In this document: one piece after another, positions 12,700-26,000 of the stretch
Position numbering within the stretch: the stretch's first letter is position 1
How the letters are laid out: each line of letters opens with the position of its first letter
NCBI GenBank assembly: GCA_963693305.1
Contig: OY855905.1
Span: 36,415,637 to 36,479,636, forward strand
Origin: Meandrina meandrites
Taxonomy: Eukaryota; Cnidaria; Anthozoa; Scleractinia; Meandrinidae
DNA length: 64,000 nt
Direction of reading: 5' to 3'
Position numbers and translations under genes: made by a program
Notes under the pieces: generated by a model
The model's database searches: none
What the model was told of the DNA's origin: nothing
What the model saw: only the letters and a program-made list of their open reading frames with translations

Positions 12700-14060
12700 G
12701 GCTAAAAAAAGCCTTGCTTGACTTATCTTACAAACATCTCAAAAGTTAAAGGGCAACTCTTGGCTAGAAAACTATATTTCAGTAAAAGCTTCCGAATGTT
12801 TCCAAAATTACACAGGAAGCAAAAAAATTGAATTCAGAAGCATTTTTAACGGTTAATTTTAACGTAAAACGTCGTATTTTACATGACATTTCGCCATGGA
12901 TGCTTCGATTATGATCACGAGATGTGATACGTCACAGGTGTGGAACCGCAACAAGTCACGAACATGGCTGACTCAAATTCTTGCAGTGAGAGCTCAACTT
13001 CTGCTAGCGACTCCACTGATTTTTAGAGAGCTATAGGAGGGGATATGTCAGGGGATAATTAAGAACCTTCTATGGTATTTCAACCCTGGCGTTTTGAGCC
13101 TCCAGGGAAAAACAGCGAGACAGAGAAAGGGAGTAAAATATCGAACCTCCTCACCGCCGACGGCGACGAATGGTGAGTGAATTGAAGTCCTAAATGTACA
13201 GTTTCTTTCTCTATTACCTCGGCCAGTTGTTTGTGAGCTAAGTCAAACCTGAAAAGCCTTGTTATTATTTGCATGGCGCGAGAAGCTTAATTAAACATGC
13301 TTTTATACAACCAAACTGTTTGCTGCATTTTGTTGTTTATATTCGGTCTTCAAATATTTTTGCTCATGTTTATCACAATAGGTTTTGACCTTTTGAGCTT
13401 CAGCCTAATGTACACTATCTATCTTGTGCGTTTGAAAGCTTGCAAATACAGAAACGCTAGTTAAATTCTTTGTCTCTTTTGTGTTACCGATCGCGATTTT
13501 TATAAATTCTGCTCGAAAACGAAGAATTCTGCCGGCGAAATGCCAGCTACCGAAACTAGACTATCCGAATTCTGCGGCAGATTTAGAACATACACAGGCT
13601 TGCAGTTAAATGTGGACAAAACTCTGCTGGGTCTCTTCACTTCTTTTGTTGGGAGAAGGGAGTTTGCGCTTTCTGTAGTTGAAACAACTTGCCTCGAGGA
13701 AACTTTGTTCAAGGTTGTTCGTGCTTGTATGCGTAAAACTGTACTGAGAATGATTTTGTAAACAGAAGTACCCAACGAGAAAAATTTCAAAATTGACTTG
13801 CCTTTGCTCGAATCGTTTAATTGACATGTAATAAGAGGATTACAGTTAATAATTAACTATCCTGGGAAAATAATATCCGCTCTTCAGAGCCAGCTAGCAC
13901 TCGATACGTAAGGGAAGTTGCCAGCCAGTGTCAGTTTAGAGGATGCTTTTTTCCCAGCCAGCAACACTTATGAAAGCTGATTTTCCCAGCTATTTTTTTA
14001 CCTGACTATTTTGCCAGCCAGGAAGTGTAGAAATGATTTGCTCTTAAATCATTTATAAAC
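12700..14060. other. Intergenic stretch with no supported gene
   Basis: Short open frames on both strands at 13500-13830 overlap one another and show no domain. A block rich in CCAGCCAG motifs lies at 13866-14030; related text recurs near 19240-19380. Confidence 0.4.
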
Positions 14061-14079
14061 CAATTTTACTTTAATCTAT

Positions 14080-14175
14080 TAATTTATTAAATTAAAATTG
14101 GTTTTATTAATTAATTAATCAAATGATTAATTAACTTAAATTAATCAATTAATTAATTAATTAATTAATTAATTG
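14080..14175. repeat. TTAA-rich simple repeat
   Basis: Dense runs of TTAATTAA-type sequence, with an uninterrupted ATTA array at about 14145-14172. Low-complexity DNA. Confidence 0.7.
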
Positions 14176-15373
14176 CCGCAGTTATTTTTTTAAACTAAAA
14201 AGCCAAAAAAACAATAATCGCCTCACGAAGTAAACACTACAGTTATCAGTGAAGCATACTCGGGATAGGACACCTCTTAATCCATACAAAGATACAACCA
14301 GCAGTAATGAACAGCCGAGGGTAAAATAAAATGTCGCTGAATGCATATTAATTATGTTGAATCCATGACCATAAGTGGCTATAACTCAGTGTTCCATTCA
14401 GCTTTTAATGAAACTACAAATTTCCAGTCTGCTCTTTTGGTAATAACTTTTTTTAATAAAATAAGATATTTGTTTGAAAAATTGAAACATATTTTACACA
14501 GAATAACGATCATTTGATATGTTAATGTTGTTTTTCTTCAGAGCTGTCATTTGGTGTCGTTAGCAAGCCAAAACTGCCAGCTAATTATAATAAGATTTAC
14601 ACTCATTGGTTGTAATCACTTTGTCATATTCAGGCGTCATCTCGACATTTTCGGTCACCCAGGCCTCACCAAATGCTTGCGTCAACCCTATCTAGGAATA
14701 CGATAGGAAAAGGCACTATTAAAACTTATTGCAAAAACAAACTAAATAAGTCGACGCTAGGGAGTGTTAATTCCAAATCAGTTCTACTTTATGAAATATA
14801 GGTGTATTAATTCGTTTGTCTCGATGTTTAGCTGCCAATTGTCAACACATGCATTTATTATAGAAATGTCTAATTAACGGATGTACGAAAACTTACTCTC
14901 CTATACTGTAAAAGAAAAACACCCTTTTTACAACTGCTTATAAAAACAAGGCCAATTTTATAGCAATTGACACTGGACAGGCTCAAATTTATTACTGCGT
15001 GAGGTCTTGTTATGCTTAATGAAATAAACTTCTATGATAAGCAGTCTAGAAGAAAAAGTTAACTGAAGCAGAAGAAGCAGACAATGTTTCCCTATATGAA
15101 GTGTTTCACTGTGGTGAGAAGCCTATATAAAGAAAAGGAATTTAAGAATTGATCACCTGCTTACCATAAGGCGCTAAGCCTCAAATTGATTAGGTCTTTC
15201 TGTGCCACTGCACAGGTTACATTTGACCACTGCAAAAAAAAAGCGCCACACGTATTAGCTCATGCAAGTGCTTTTCAACATTGCCAACAAAGGTGATATG
15301 GTTGACTAAACAAACAGGCTCTTACTCACGCAAGATAGCATATAATTCATTCTTTTCATTGGAAGGGTATTTC

Positions 15374-17230
15374 CAAACAACACGCGACGAAATATCGTTG
15401 ACACTTAAAATGAAAAGTATCGGTAGTCAATTATTTTGCCGTTCACTGGAATATGGTCGCAAACAAGGATGCAAGCAAAGCTCACAAATAACAGGTCTGC
15501 AAGCAAGGTGCAGCAAGGACAAAATAAAAGAAAAAAATGCCTAGTTCGATCAAACACGCGACGAAATATCGATGACACTTAAATTGAATGAAAAGTATCG
15601 GTAGTCAATTATTTTGCCGTTCACTGGAATATGGTCGCAAACAAGGATGCAAGCAAAGCTCACAAATAACAGGTCTGCAAGCAAGGTACAGCAAGGACAA
15701 AATAATTGAAAAAAATGCCTAGTTCGATCAAACCCGCGACGAAATATTGCCGATGACACTAAATTAAATGAAAAGAATCGGAAGTCAATTATTTTGCCGT
15801 ACGCTGGAATATGGTCGCAAACAAGGATGCAAGCAAAGCTCACAAATAACAGGTCTGCAAGCAAGGTACAGCAAGGACAAAATAATTGAAAAAAAAAATG
15901 CCTAGTTCGATCAAACCCGCGACGAAATATTGCCGATGACACTAAATTAAGAATCGGAAGTCAATTATTTTGCCGTACGCTGGAATATGGTCGCAAACAA
16001 GGATGCAAGCAAAGCTCACAAATAACAGGTCTGCAAGCAAGGTACAGCAAGGACAAAATAATTGAACAAAATGCCTAGTTCGATCAAACCCGCGACGAAA
16101 TATTGATGATACTAAATTAAATGAAAAGAATCGGAAGTCAATTATTTTGCCGTACGCTGGAATATGGTCGCAAACAAGGATGCAAGCAAAGCTCGCAAAT
16201 AACAGGTCTGCAAGCAAGGTACAGCAAGGACAAAATAATTGAAAAAAAAATGCCTAGTTCGATCAAACACGCGACGAAATATCGATGACACTTAAATTGA
16301 ATGAAAAGTATCGGAAATCAATTATTTTGCCGTACGCTGGAATGTGGTCGCAAACAAGGATGCAAGCAAAGCTCACAAATAACAGGTCTGCAAGCAAGGT
16401 ACAGCAAGGACAAAATAATTGAAAAAAATGCCTAGTTCGATCAAACCGGCGACGAAATATTGACGACACTAAATTAAATGAAAAGTATCGGAAATCAATT
16501 ATTTTGCCGTTCCCTGAAATATGGTCGCAAACAAGGATGCAAGCAAAGCTCACAAATAACAGGTCTGCAAGCAAGGTACAGCAAGGACAAAATAATTGAA
16601 AAAAATGCCTAGTTCGATCAAACCCGCGACGAAATATTGCCGATGACACTAATTAAATGAAAAGAATCGGAAGTCAATTATTTTGCCGTACGCTGGAATA
16701 TGGTCGCAAACAAGGATGCAAGCAAAGCTCACAAATAACAGGTCTGCAAGCAAGGTACAGCAAGGTCAAAATAATTGACAAAAAATGCCTTGTTCGATCA
16801 AACACGCAACGAAATATCGATGTGATTGCCACTTAATTGAATTAAAAGAATCGGAAGTCAATTATTTTGCCGTTCAGGAAAAACATGGCCTAATTCGATC
16901 GGACAGTCTTAGAAAAATTTCAAAACTAGAAATTCAATTATTTTGTCGTTTACTAGATATAAGATCGCAAACAAGGTTGTAAGTCGAGGCTCACAACGAA
17001 AAACTAGTCTGAAAGCAAAGGTTTAGCAAGGACAAAGTAATTGAAAAAAGAAAGCATTTATTAATTCGATCTGACAGTCTTCGAAAACTTTTATGAAATA
17101 AAAGAAGTCAAGAGAATCGAAATTCAATTATTTTGTCGTTCACCAGATGTAAGATCGCAAACAAGGATGTAATTCACAAATGACAAGTATAGTAAAAACA
17201 AAATAGTTGAAAAAAAAAATGAGCTAATTC
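15374..17230. repeat. Satellite array, ~178-bp unit, eight clear copies plus diverged flank
   Basis: The motif GCGACGAAATAT (or a close variant) starts units at 15384, 15558, 15736, 15919, 16092, 16271, 16449, 16626 and 16806, with spacings of 173-183 bp. Every unit repeats GTCGCAAACAAGGATGCAAG and CAGGTCTGCAAGCAAGG. From 16880 to 17230 two more units are recognisable but strongly diverged. Antisense reading frames of about 60 codons per unit stay open over two units at a time because several unit lengths are close to multiples of three. No known protein resembles them, so I treat them as a by-product of the array. Confidence 0.9.
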
Positions 17231-20200
17231 GATTTGATATTCAATGACTACCCGAGTTGAGATTGATATGCATTCTACAAATAAATTTTCAAGAAAAAGC
17301 AAAATAAAAAGTGTAACTTACCAATGTGCTTTTGTCTTTCTTTTATGACATCCTGGATAAATGACACAAACGTGCGGTTTGCGCAACCTCATATTTCCCG
17401 CCAGGTGATCCTCTTGTTAGCGCTTGTTGAAATCGCTATTTATCTGGCTACTACTCACGTCAATTTTTTTCCTCGGTCCACATGTTCATGTACAGATGTA
17501 ACTAACATGTCGATTTTGCGCTCGGCTTTGCTGCGGATAATCAATAATCACTTGTTTTTGATACAAGAATGTGGCTCAGGCTTGATAGTGTTGCCAGCAA
17601 ACTTTTATAAAACTGTAATCGTAGTTTTGTGGTCTTACCAACGCCTATAGGGGCATTTTAAAGGGAAAATTCCATGAGAAGATTCACTGAATTAATTACG
17701 ACCAGATGAGACCTTTTTTAAAACCGCGAACTGCGGAGAGTGCGTGACAAAATTAACAGATATTTCATGTCACATTTCCTGGCATACGGTAGAAAATCTT
17801 CTACAGGATTAAACGACCTCGCGGAGAAATTGATGAGGCTTATGCTTGTCATGTTATGCTTTTAACTGAAAGGAATGACATTAGGTAATTATCTTTCAGT
17901 AAAATGAAGCAAATGAATAGCCGGTAGTTGTTTACGGCTTCTCGGCCGTCTTCATATTTTTGTTTTGGTTGGTCAGTGCCTTGTCACGCAATCCGAAATT
18001 GTGTCACACGTCGGAGTCCCTTAGCCGGCATTGCAGCGTTATTTCATTTACATGTACTTCAAAATACCGCCATTTCAGTTGACTTAACGATATATTTTCA
18101 CCCCTTCAATAAATTTTTCTGTAGAAAGTGACATGAAAATACATATAGATATAAAATAATTTAACCGGAAATAATAGGATACAATGTTAATTCAGCCAGA
18201 TCTTTGATCCTGTTTCAGAAAAATCAGAAGAATTTTTCGTGAGACCATTTTTTTGACTGCAGTACTTAGTTTGAAAGTCCTTCAGGCCCTTTTGATTTAA
18301 AAACATAAAATAGGTACTTTGCTAGAACGTAAGTGACAAAAGGCCAAGAAACCTGAGAAATAGCAGCCGGAGTTTCTCTATCACGCGCGCGCCTAAATTC
18401 AAACTGAAACGTACGTTGTGTAACTTGCTAAAATTATGAAAACGGGGCCTATTATCAGTTTTTATTTAACTTTAAGTTTTATGTTCATCATCTTGTCGTC
18501 TATCCACTATTGTAAGGTCGACAGCTAAAGAATTAAAATAAGAAAACTGTCTGCTAATAGCTATTTCAGGTCAAATAAATTGACTCTTTCAATTTCCGAT
18601 TTTGTTCCGCTCGAACACAATGAAGGTGTGTTCATGACTCCTCCAGCAAACGAACATTTGTTTCACGCAGGTGATAACTACCCAAACAGCATGTTACACT
18701 GTACTTACAATTTGAAGCAGATCCATAAAAGACCCCATAAAATATACCGTAATACTTTCCTTGAATGACTTGAATCATCCCATCGTGCCGGCAGGCTGAA
18801 AAGTTGAACATGATATTAACGTCAAAAGCCGCTCAAACTGCTCAGAGCTACTTAATCTGCTAAGGGAGTAGACTACTAAGTACTCACCAAGAATTGTATT
18901 GGTGGAGCTGATTATCCTGTGCGTAGTTATTCCATAAAACGATGGATACAACTGATACAACTGTGGATAGCCGGGTCGCAAAAACCTCGACGCATTCGTT
19001 TTGGCCGCTCGATCAACTGCCACTAAATCATACACATGCTCGTATTACACAGAAAAAGGGGACGGGACAGATCTGGTTTAACTCTTCCGGTCAGTGACGG
19101 CAGAATAACAAAACAATAGAAATAAAGTAATAAATAACTTTTTTGTCGTTTACATTTTAAAAGTTAAACTGAATATTATTTATCACTGCGCGTCGTTGCA
19201 TGTCTTCTGTTTTCAGTGTTTTGCCAGCAGAAAGATTTTGGTTGTTATTTCCCAGCCACAGTCGATATTCTACAAATTCCCAGCAAATTTTTTCTCTGAG
19301 AAAAACTGTCCCAGCAAACGCTCGATCTCTTCCTAAAGTTGCCAGCCAGCTCAAGGTCAGCCTGAAGAGCGGATATTTTGTGGAGCGGATCCGTTGGGTA
19401 CTTCTGAAGTAACCCAGATAAGAAGATGTGGTGATATTCGGCCGGGATGGGAGCTGAAAACAGGAGCGGGAAGCGGGAATTTCAAGAAAGAGCCGGAGCG
19501 GGATTTTGAGAATCTTTACGGAAAGTTTTTTCGTAACTGCATAAAATGTAATTAACAAAATTTGACTGGAACAAATTGCTTGATCTGTGTAGCGGTGTAG
19601 GGTTTCAAGCGGAATAGGTTAATAGTGTAGTGTGTCAAATTTATATAGTTGCGGTTACACATCGTCCTTTTAACGTGGTAAAAGGGCTCTTTACCTCGGG
19701 AAACTCACAAATAGAGAGGACGTTTTTTTGGTAAATATCATAAATAATATGTGCTCTGTCATTTTGTTTTTCCGCGTGCTTTGTAATTTTGTTTTCCCGG
19801 GCATTTTGTCATTTTCATTGCCTGTTCGCCATTTTTATTTCCCGCTTATGAAAAAAAAAGACTAAAAATTATCTCAGCAAAATGTTCCCCCAAGGTAAAT
19901 TTATGGCGGTGTGAAAAAGAACAAAAGAATCGCCCATGAAAGTTACCGAGGCAAATAGGTAGGTTTTCCAAGTACCCCAAGATAAAATTACCAATCGTGA
20001 GGCAAACCTCAAAGATAAGCAAATAAAATAAACAGAGAAATTTGAAATTAAATATGATGACGTGACGTTTAGATTTCCTGAGGTCAACTTTGCAGGTTCA
20101 AGGCAGCAAAAACGTGGTCTTTCTTAGAATCATGGCTTGATGGCTTGCTGATTTGTAAGTAAATGCTATTTTTTTGGAAATTGGGCGTTTAAATACAACA

Positions 20201-20960
20201 CTAGTCAAGGAAGATCTATAGTGCGTTTTCTTATATGTATTTCGATTTCATCTCAAGGTTTAGAAAAATCCAACAAAGAGATTTATATAAACGGAGTCTT
20301 CGCTTTCTATTTCTTCGCTGTCTGAAATACTGACATAACAAAGCAGTAGAGGACTGTCGAAAGAGTATAAATAATAAAAGCGAGATGATGCTAAGCAAGC
20401 ACCCTCTAATTACCCATTTTCGCATTTCGCGCCGAAAACAGTATGAAAAATTGACCTTGGTAAAGTGTTAAGTGTGTGACCGCAAACGCCTCGGTAACGT
20501 ATTCCCGCGGTGAGTTTACCTTGGGAATGCTATTTGCCTGGGTATGTGCAGTGTAAAACGTTCGTTACAAACGTATCGGCATTTCTGTTTTCAGCGTTTT
20601 CGTCACAAGAAACATGTATGAAATACTCTATTTTCTGATATTGTTCTTTGATCGTTAAAAACGGGCAATAAATAACAAAAGAAATGGAAAACAGCGCAAA
20701 ACGTCGGCACAAGGAGGTGAAGTGGGGGACGAGTGCTTCGAGTAACGCTCAATTCCTCTTGCGTTCAGTTTGCGTCGGAAATAGAGAGGACGGACGTTTT
20801 TTTGGTAAAAATCATAAATAATATGTGTTCTGTCAGTTTGTTTTCCCGCCTGTTCGCCATTTTTATTTCCCGCGTATGGAAAAAGAAGACTAAATATTAT
20901 CCCAACAAAATGTTCCCCCGTCTCTGCTTTCCCTATCCCCGGATATGGTAAATTTTCTAA
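17231..20960. other. Intergenic stretch with no supported gene
   Basis: No trusted coding region. Two related blocks (near 19700-19860 and 20780-20920) share GAGAGGACG, TTTTTTTGGTAAA and TGTTCTGTCA-type text, so they are dispersed copies of one unidentified repeat. Confidence 0.4.
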
Positions 20961-20973
20961 GAACACCTATTTT

Positions 20974-21072
20974 TTTAGTGGCGCGAAAGTCTTAAATGAA
21001 CTCCCTGTAAATATTGCAAGCGTAAATAACATACAAGCTTTTTGCGGCCTAGCAAAACATTTTCTTTTATAA
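20974..21072 (+). mobile_element. LINE fragment: C-terminal end of reverse transcriptase ORF
   Basis: The frame reads FSGAKVLNELPVNIASVNN, then FCGLAKHFLL and a stop at 21070-21072. This matches the common end of Jockey/CR1-like ORF2 proteins (GAKLWNSLP, then a short Phe-rich tail). Only the extreme 3' part of the element is present. Confidence 0.6.
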
Positions 21073-21483
21073 TAACTATTTAGTAAAGTATATTTTAATC
21101 TCTTTTTGACTGACACGAGACAGCCCAAAGGGCCTTTGATTGATCTATTACGTCAATACTGCACAGTTACAACGTTTAAAATTTGATAAATGCAAAGCCT
21201 TTCTTGTCTTTTTATTCCCGCGGTGTAAAGCGCTATCTTAGTTGGTCTTTTATAGTTTTAATTTTATGTTTTAGAACAAGGTCTGGTCCAAAATCACAGG
21301 ATGAAAACATAACTTCAATGTGGCGTAAAGCTGATGTCAAGCAGGCGTAAATTTGTAATTTAATCAGCTTTACGCGACCTTTACATTTTTTAAAGAGGGT
21401 CTGGCACGATTCACGGACGAAAAAAATAACGCATCACGGATCACGGATATTGAAATTTCATTTTCCCGAATCACGAAAATAAG

Positions 21484-21607
21484 TACTCTTTTATCCTGTT
21501 CTTGCGCTACAAATAGTGTTTGAAGAAATCAAAATTGATTAAGAAATTACGAAAATAAGAAAGAAACATACTCTTTTATCCTGTTCTTACTCTACAAAGA
21601 GTGTTTG
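21484..21607. repeat. Short tandem duplication (~86-bp unit)
   Basis: TACTCTTTTATCCTGTTCTT plus the following bases to AGTGTTTGA occurs at about 21484-21523 and again at about 21569-21607, with a few substitutions. Confidence 0.7.
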
Positions 21608-21659
21608 ACGTTATGATAATTATACGGAGATCACATATGAGGTCTCGCGTCTCAATATC

Positions 21660-21934
21660 ACACGAATAAAGTCTGTATACGAGCCTAGTGGCCCATCAGG
21701 CCGGAGCATGAAGCGACTAGCAGTATTGCTACTCCCCCCTGGATGGGATGCTAGTCCATCGCATGGTTACCCACAGCAGTACTCATTACTCATTTATACA
21801 CCTGGGTGAAGAGAGGCACTATGAGAGTAAAGTGTCTTGCCCAAGAACGCAACGCAGTGCCCCGGCCAGGGCTCGAACCCGGACCTTCCGATCCGGAGTC
21901 CAGCGCACTAACCATTAGGCCACCGCGCCTCCCA
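21660..21934 (-). mobile_element. tRNA-derived SINE
   Basis: On the minus strand the element begins with GGGAGGCGCGGTGGCC. Box A-like TGGCCTAATGGTTAGTGCG is at 21922-21904 and box B-like GGTTCGAGCCC at 21879-21869. The tRNA-like head is followed by a conserved body (CTTGGGCAAGACACTTTACT, then CCCAGGTGTATAAATG) and a 3' region ending near 21660. The tRNA head, order and spacing fit RNA polymerase III-transcribed SINEs. An open frame across it (GGLMVSALDSGSEGPGSSPG) is a spurious translation of the SINE. Confidence 0.85.
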
Positions 21935-22009
21935 CCACGAATATCGGTTATTAATTCAAGCTCTTCACGTGTCACACAAAACCTTCCGGTCACGGGTTAC
22001 GAAGAATAA

Positions 22010-23054
22010 ATTTATTAAATTCACGTGTTTAACCACCTTTAAGAACCTTTAATTGATGGCGTAAAGTTGGATGACCAGCTTTAAGGAGACTTAAGCCAAT
22101 TTTCCGTAAATCTCCATTTTCGTGCTGTGATAATAGTGGTTTTGATTGCAAATTCTATGATCCCCCCCGGCACCTCCGTAAGACGGATCTAAATGTTTGC
22201 GCTGTAATTACTTTTCACTGTCACATCTCCCTGTGTGAAAATTATTAAATGGCTCTTGTATGTAATCCACGTTTGCCCTCTTTGTTATTACTTAGTAGAA
22301 ATTATGTCGACAAGGAACACAAAATCTTGTAACGCAAGCGTCTCGAGGCCTAAAACACACGAGGAGGAGATTAAGAAGAATGATTAAAATAAACAAAAAG
22401 AACTGATTGCCTATACAAAGCAGGTGAATCTAACAACAGGCCACTGAAATAAATATCTTCTGAGAAAAAAAGAACTGATCACTAAAAGAGAATGAGTATG
22501 AGCTAACTGTTCGTTTATAAATGAATCACGGCACCAGTACACTTCTTCTAGGCTTGCATAACCATCATCGACTGCTGATTGTTGGCAAAAATCCACCATA
22601 GGAATGGCTCATTATGCCGGGGCATGTTGGTCAGCTGACTCGCTGTAAACCTACACCATCGACCTCGTCTTTATTTTTTTCAGTATTTCTTAAATTGAAA
22701 CATACGCCTAGACCCATATCTTTCAAAATGTTTACAAATTTAGTACGTCATTACAACACGAAAAGGCTGATCAATTTCCATATTCTCGGGACTCGTGTTA
22801 AATTCAGCACTGCATCACGATCAGTAAAAGAAGAAAAAAAACTTTGGTACTTTTTCCTTTTATATGGCCTTGATGGATTCATAGATTCTCCCAAACTCCT
22901 ACTAAAAACGCTATATGGAGAACATATTTTTTATTCATTCCAGCGGGAGATGATTTATAGGAAAATAGGTTTGAAACAGTTGTCAGAAGTGTACTGATAC
23001 TTGATGCAGAAAAGTTGGAACGCTCGTTATTGCAGTTTGTAGTCTCTCTGCAAA
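22010..23054. other. Region upstream of gene 2
   Basis: No domain-bearing gene seen. An ATG-initiated 127-codon frame at 22614-22997 has no recognisable domain and ends 57 bp before the gene 2 start codon. The gene 2 promoter and 5' UTR are expected here, but I see no clear TATA box. Confidence 0.4.
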
Positions 23055-26000
23055 ATGATGGTGTTCCCAGCTGCTACACAGTTGGCTGTGCTTTTAGTAT
23101 TGTGCGAACTCACGTCTATGGCTGAAGGCAAGTTCTGAACAGAATTTAAATTTAAATTGCATGAATTAAAGGCAACGTTTACATTTGATCAGGCGTACAT
23201 TGCAAGAAAATTGCACCAGAGAGTTTCAAATTTCAGTTTAAATGTTGCAATGTTTTAAACTTGTGCACGGGACACAACGCTTACCTTTGATACTTAACAA
23301 ATGGGACAAAACACTTTTATACACTTTATTTTATTTTAATGTTAGGACAAGTCCAGGTCCAAAATGGAAAGGTCAGCTTCACGGTGGCATATCCAGACTT
23401 TCTTTATTGCACGACCGTACAATACCCTCGTGCATTTTCTAGTTCTAGAAATGTACGTGTTCTTGCATCCATTGGCCATGGAAATAAATTTGCTAGTGTT
23501 CATGATTCAGCAGTTGTATCGACGTCAGACGTGACACAGAGCAGTTTCCGTGTATGTGTGTTGGAGTCGGGACTTGGTACAAATATATCAGCTATCGTGA
23601 ACTGGATTGCGTTTCGAGGTACGCCCTCTGGAATGCTGGACGGCACTGCCTCCTTCAGTACATTCACCAGCGGGACAAAATGTGAAATAGTTAACTTTGC
23701 ACAGGTACGGTTATAATAAATTATATTGGTATCTGCCAAAATTTTCTAGCGATCATTAAACACGAAATTTATAACTACGGTTTTATTTTGTGGGTTATTG
23801 CGTCGACCAAGGAGACAACTGAAATCGAGTGTTAATCTATATTTAATATAAAGAAACGTCTGATTTGATAAAAAGAAACAGTGGCTGCTTTTCGCATTCT
23901 AAAAAGTGCGGTTTAGGGTTAAATACGATCAAGCAGATTGATAGTCATTGTTAGTTATTGACTGATAGATATTGTTAGTTATTGTTAGTCTTGTAAGAGA
24001 AGCAATCAAATTATCAGCAGAAGTGGAAAGTCATGAGCAGAGCAATTAAAAAATCAGTTAGTGCAAGTAAACACGCGTTTCTCTTGAGCAATGCATCCAG
24101 CCCGTTCACCAATAATGTTAGAGCGTTAAATGGCATTGCATCTAAACGAAAACTTTTCTGTATATTTTGTTTGACAGATCTTGATCCATGCATCAATATT
24201 TCCTGTAACTACTTCGCTGTCTGCAAGGCGTTTTGACCCAGAAACGCGCGGTGTGTATGCGTGGATAATTGTCCATCGTACGAAGAGCCTGTGTGTTCCT
24301 CTAATGGAACTACATACGACAACAAGTGTGTGTTCCAGCGAGAAATGTGCCATCTGAAAGCTAACTTCACTCTTTACCATCCGGGTGACTGCACAGGTAA
24401 TGTGAGTGAAATTTATTCTGTGGTTGCGTCACAAATAAAGAGAGAGAAAATTATCGTTTATGTAAATAAATGTTACATGAAATATATGTTATTTACCGGC
24501 TGGGAGGTCCGTATCGTGAAAAACTGTGACCGAGGTCTTGAAAATGCTGCCCGAGGCCGCAGGCCGAGGGCAGCATTTTCAAGGCAGAGGTCACAGTTTT
24601 TCACGATACGGACCGACCCAAAGCCGGTAAATAACTTATTTATTTTTTTCTTACTCGGTTAAAAAAAAAAAAAAAAAAACTAAAAAAATCGTCTTGCAAA
24701 ATGTAATTTTATACGCGCGCATCCAATGTTGAATCGATCGCTAAGCTGCGGCAAGAGTGAAGAATGATTTGTTTACCGCCAAACAAAATAAATTTGCTAA
24801 AGTGAACAGTACTCACCGAAAAGGTCATCAGAAAAAAAGAGAAAAGTAACTGTAATAATCCAAAAGATGCACAATGTAGCAGCAAAAGAGAGCATAAACA
24901 AATCTCAAGTCACGAAAGTGAAATTGAATGAAGCTGAACTGAATGTGTAGTTTGGTCGTTTCCACGCGGCACAATTTTGCGAGAATTTGTTGACCGTTTC
25001 TTATCAAAACATCTCATTTTCTTGAATGGTGATAAGCAGTATTCGGTTTTGGGGAAAGTAGCAGAAAGGCAAAGCGTTTGAAAGGATAAATCAAGTCTGT
25101 AAACAAGTTACTTGCAGTAAACCACATTACGGCGTGAAAATCAGTGCGAATGCACAAACAACGATCGACAAAACTACGGCTATAAAACTATAACTTGTTT
25201 TGTCAATAAATACAAAGAATACCCGCCTATTGGAGAACTTCAAGGCCTTTAATTCCGTTACTAATTTAGCTTTTGAAAGAATCAATCGGGTATATAAGCC
25301 GGCGACTTACAGGTAAGCGCAATGGCGTGAAAATCAGTGCGAATGCACAAACACCGATCGACAAACTAACGCCATAAAACTTGAACAATTTGATTTTGTC
25401 AATAAAGAGAATAAATACTCGCCTTTTGGAGAACTTCAAGGCCTCTAATTCCACTGCTTACTTTTCCTTTCATATTTACAACTGCTGGTGAACAACTACA
25501 TTAATTTTTGAGAGCAAAACTTTCATGGGTTCGTTCGTCTCGCCGCAAAATGAAAACACAGCGAGCTAGCCGGGCGGAATCGCTCCGTGAGCGGGCAAGA
25601 TCGAAAATTTCCGCCCGCTCCCGGAACCAATCAGATTGCAGGATTTGGAGAATTCCGCCCGCTCACAAGCCAAGAAAAAAATAAATAAAGAATATGGAAT
25701 GCCTTATTGTTACCTATATTCGCGGGACTTATTTTTCGCGATTTTCAAAACATCGCGAAATTGATGACCCTAGCAAAAAAGTTTTCACGGAAACTAATTT
25801 GGCCCCTTTTTTGGTCAACTTTAACGTCAGTTTACTCCCGGCCATAAATTTCTTGTTCATGTTCTGTATTTAAGGTTCGAAACAATTGCTATAGAAAATT
25901 AAAATCAGTTGTACCAATTTAGAGACTAAGAGTTTGCTAAACGCAGATCAGTATTTTGACAATTTTCGCGAAAAATATTTCCTTTAAATGTACTTTTATG

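Noticed and set aside
15550..16649. Antisense frames of 90-130 codons in the satellite, with repeated Cys/Phe-rich peptides
   Set aside because: They repeat exactly with the ~178-bp unit and have no known domain; the open frame follows from unit length near a multiple of three.
13866..19380. TCCGCTCTTCAG near 13875 and CTGAAGAGCGGATATT near 19352 as terminal repeats of one 5.5-kb element
   Set aside because: Only about 16 bp match, the flanks show no target duplication, and the interior has no transposase; more likely two dispersed repeats in opposite orientation.
21790..22009. Overlapping frames on both strands, about 67 codons each
   Set aside because: They are translations of the tRNA-derived SINE.
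22614..22997. 127-codon ATG frame upstream of gene 2
   Set aside because: No domain, no signal peptide and no homologue in the other genes; plausible as chance in upstream DNA.
24494..24620. Palindrome as a transcription terminator or CRISPR-like unit
   Set aside because: The setting is an animal nuclear genome; a single palindrome without spaced repeats fits a foldback element instead.
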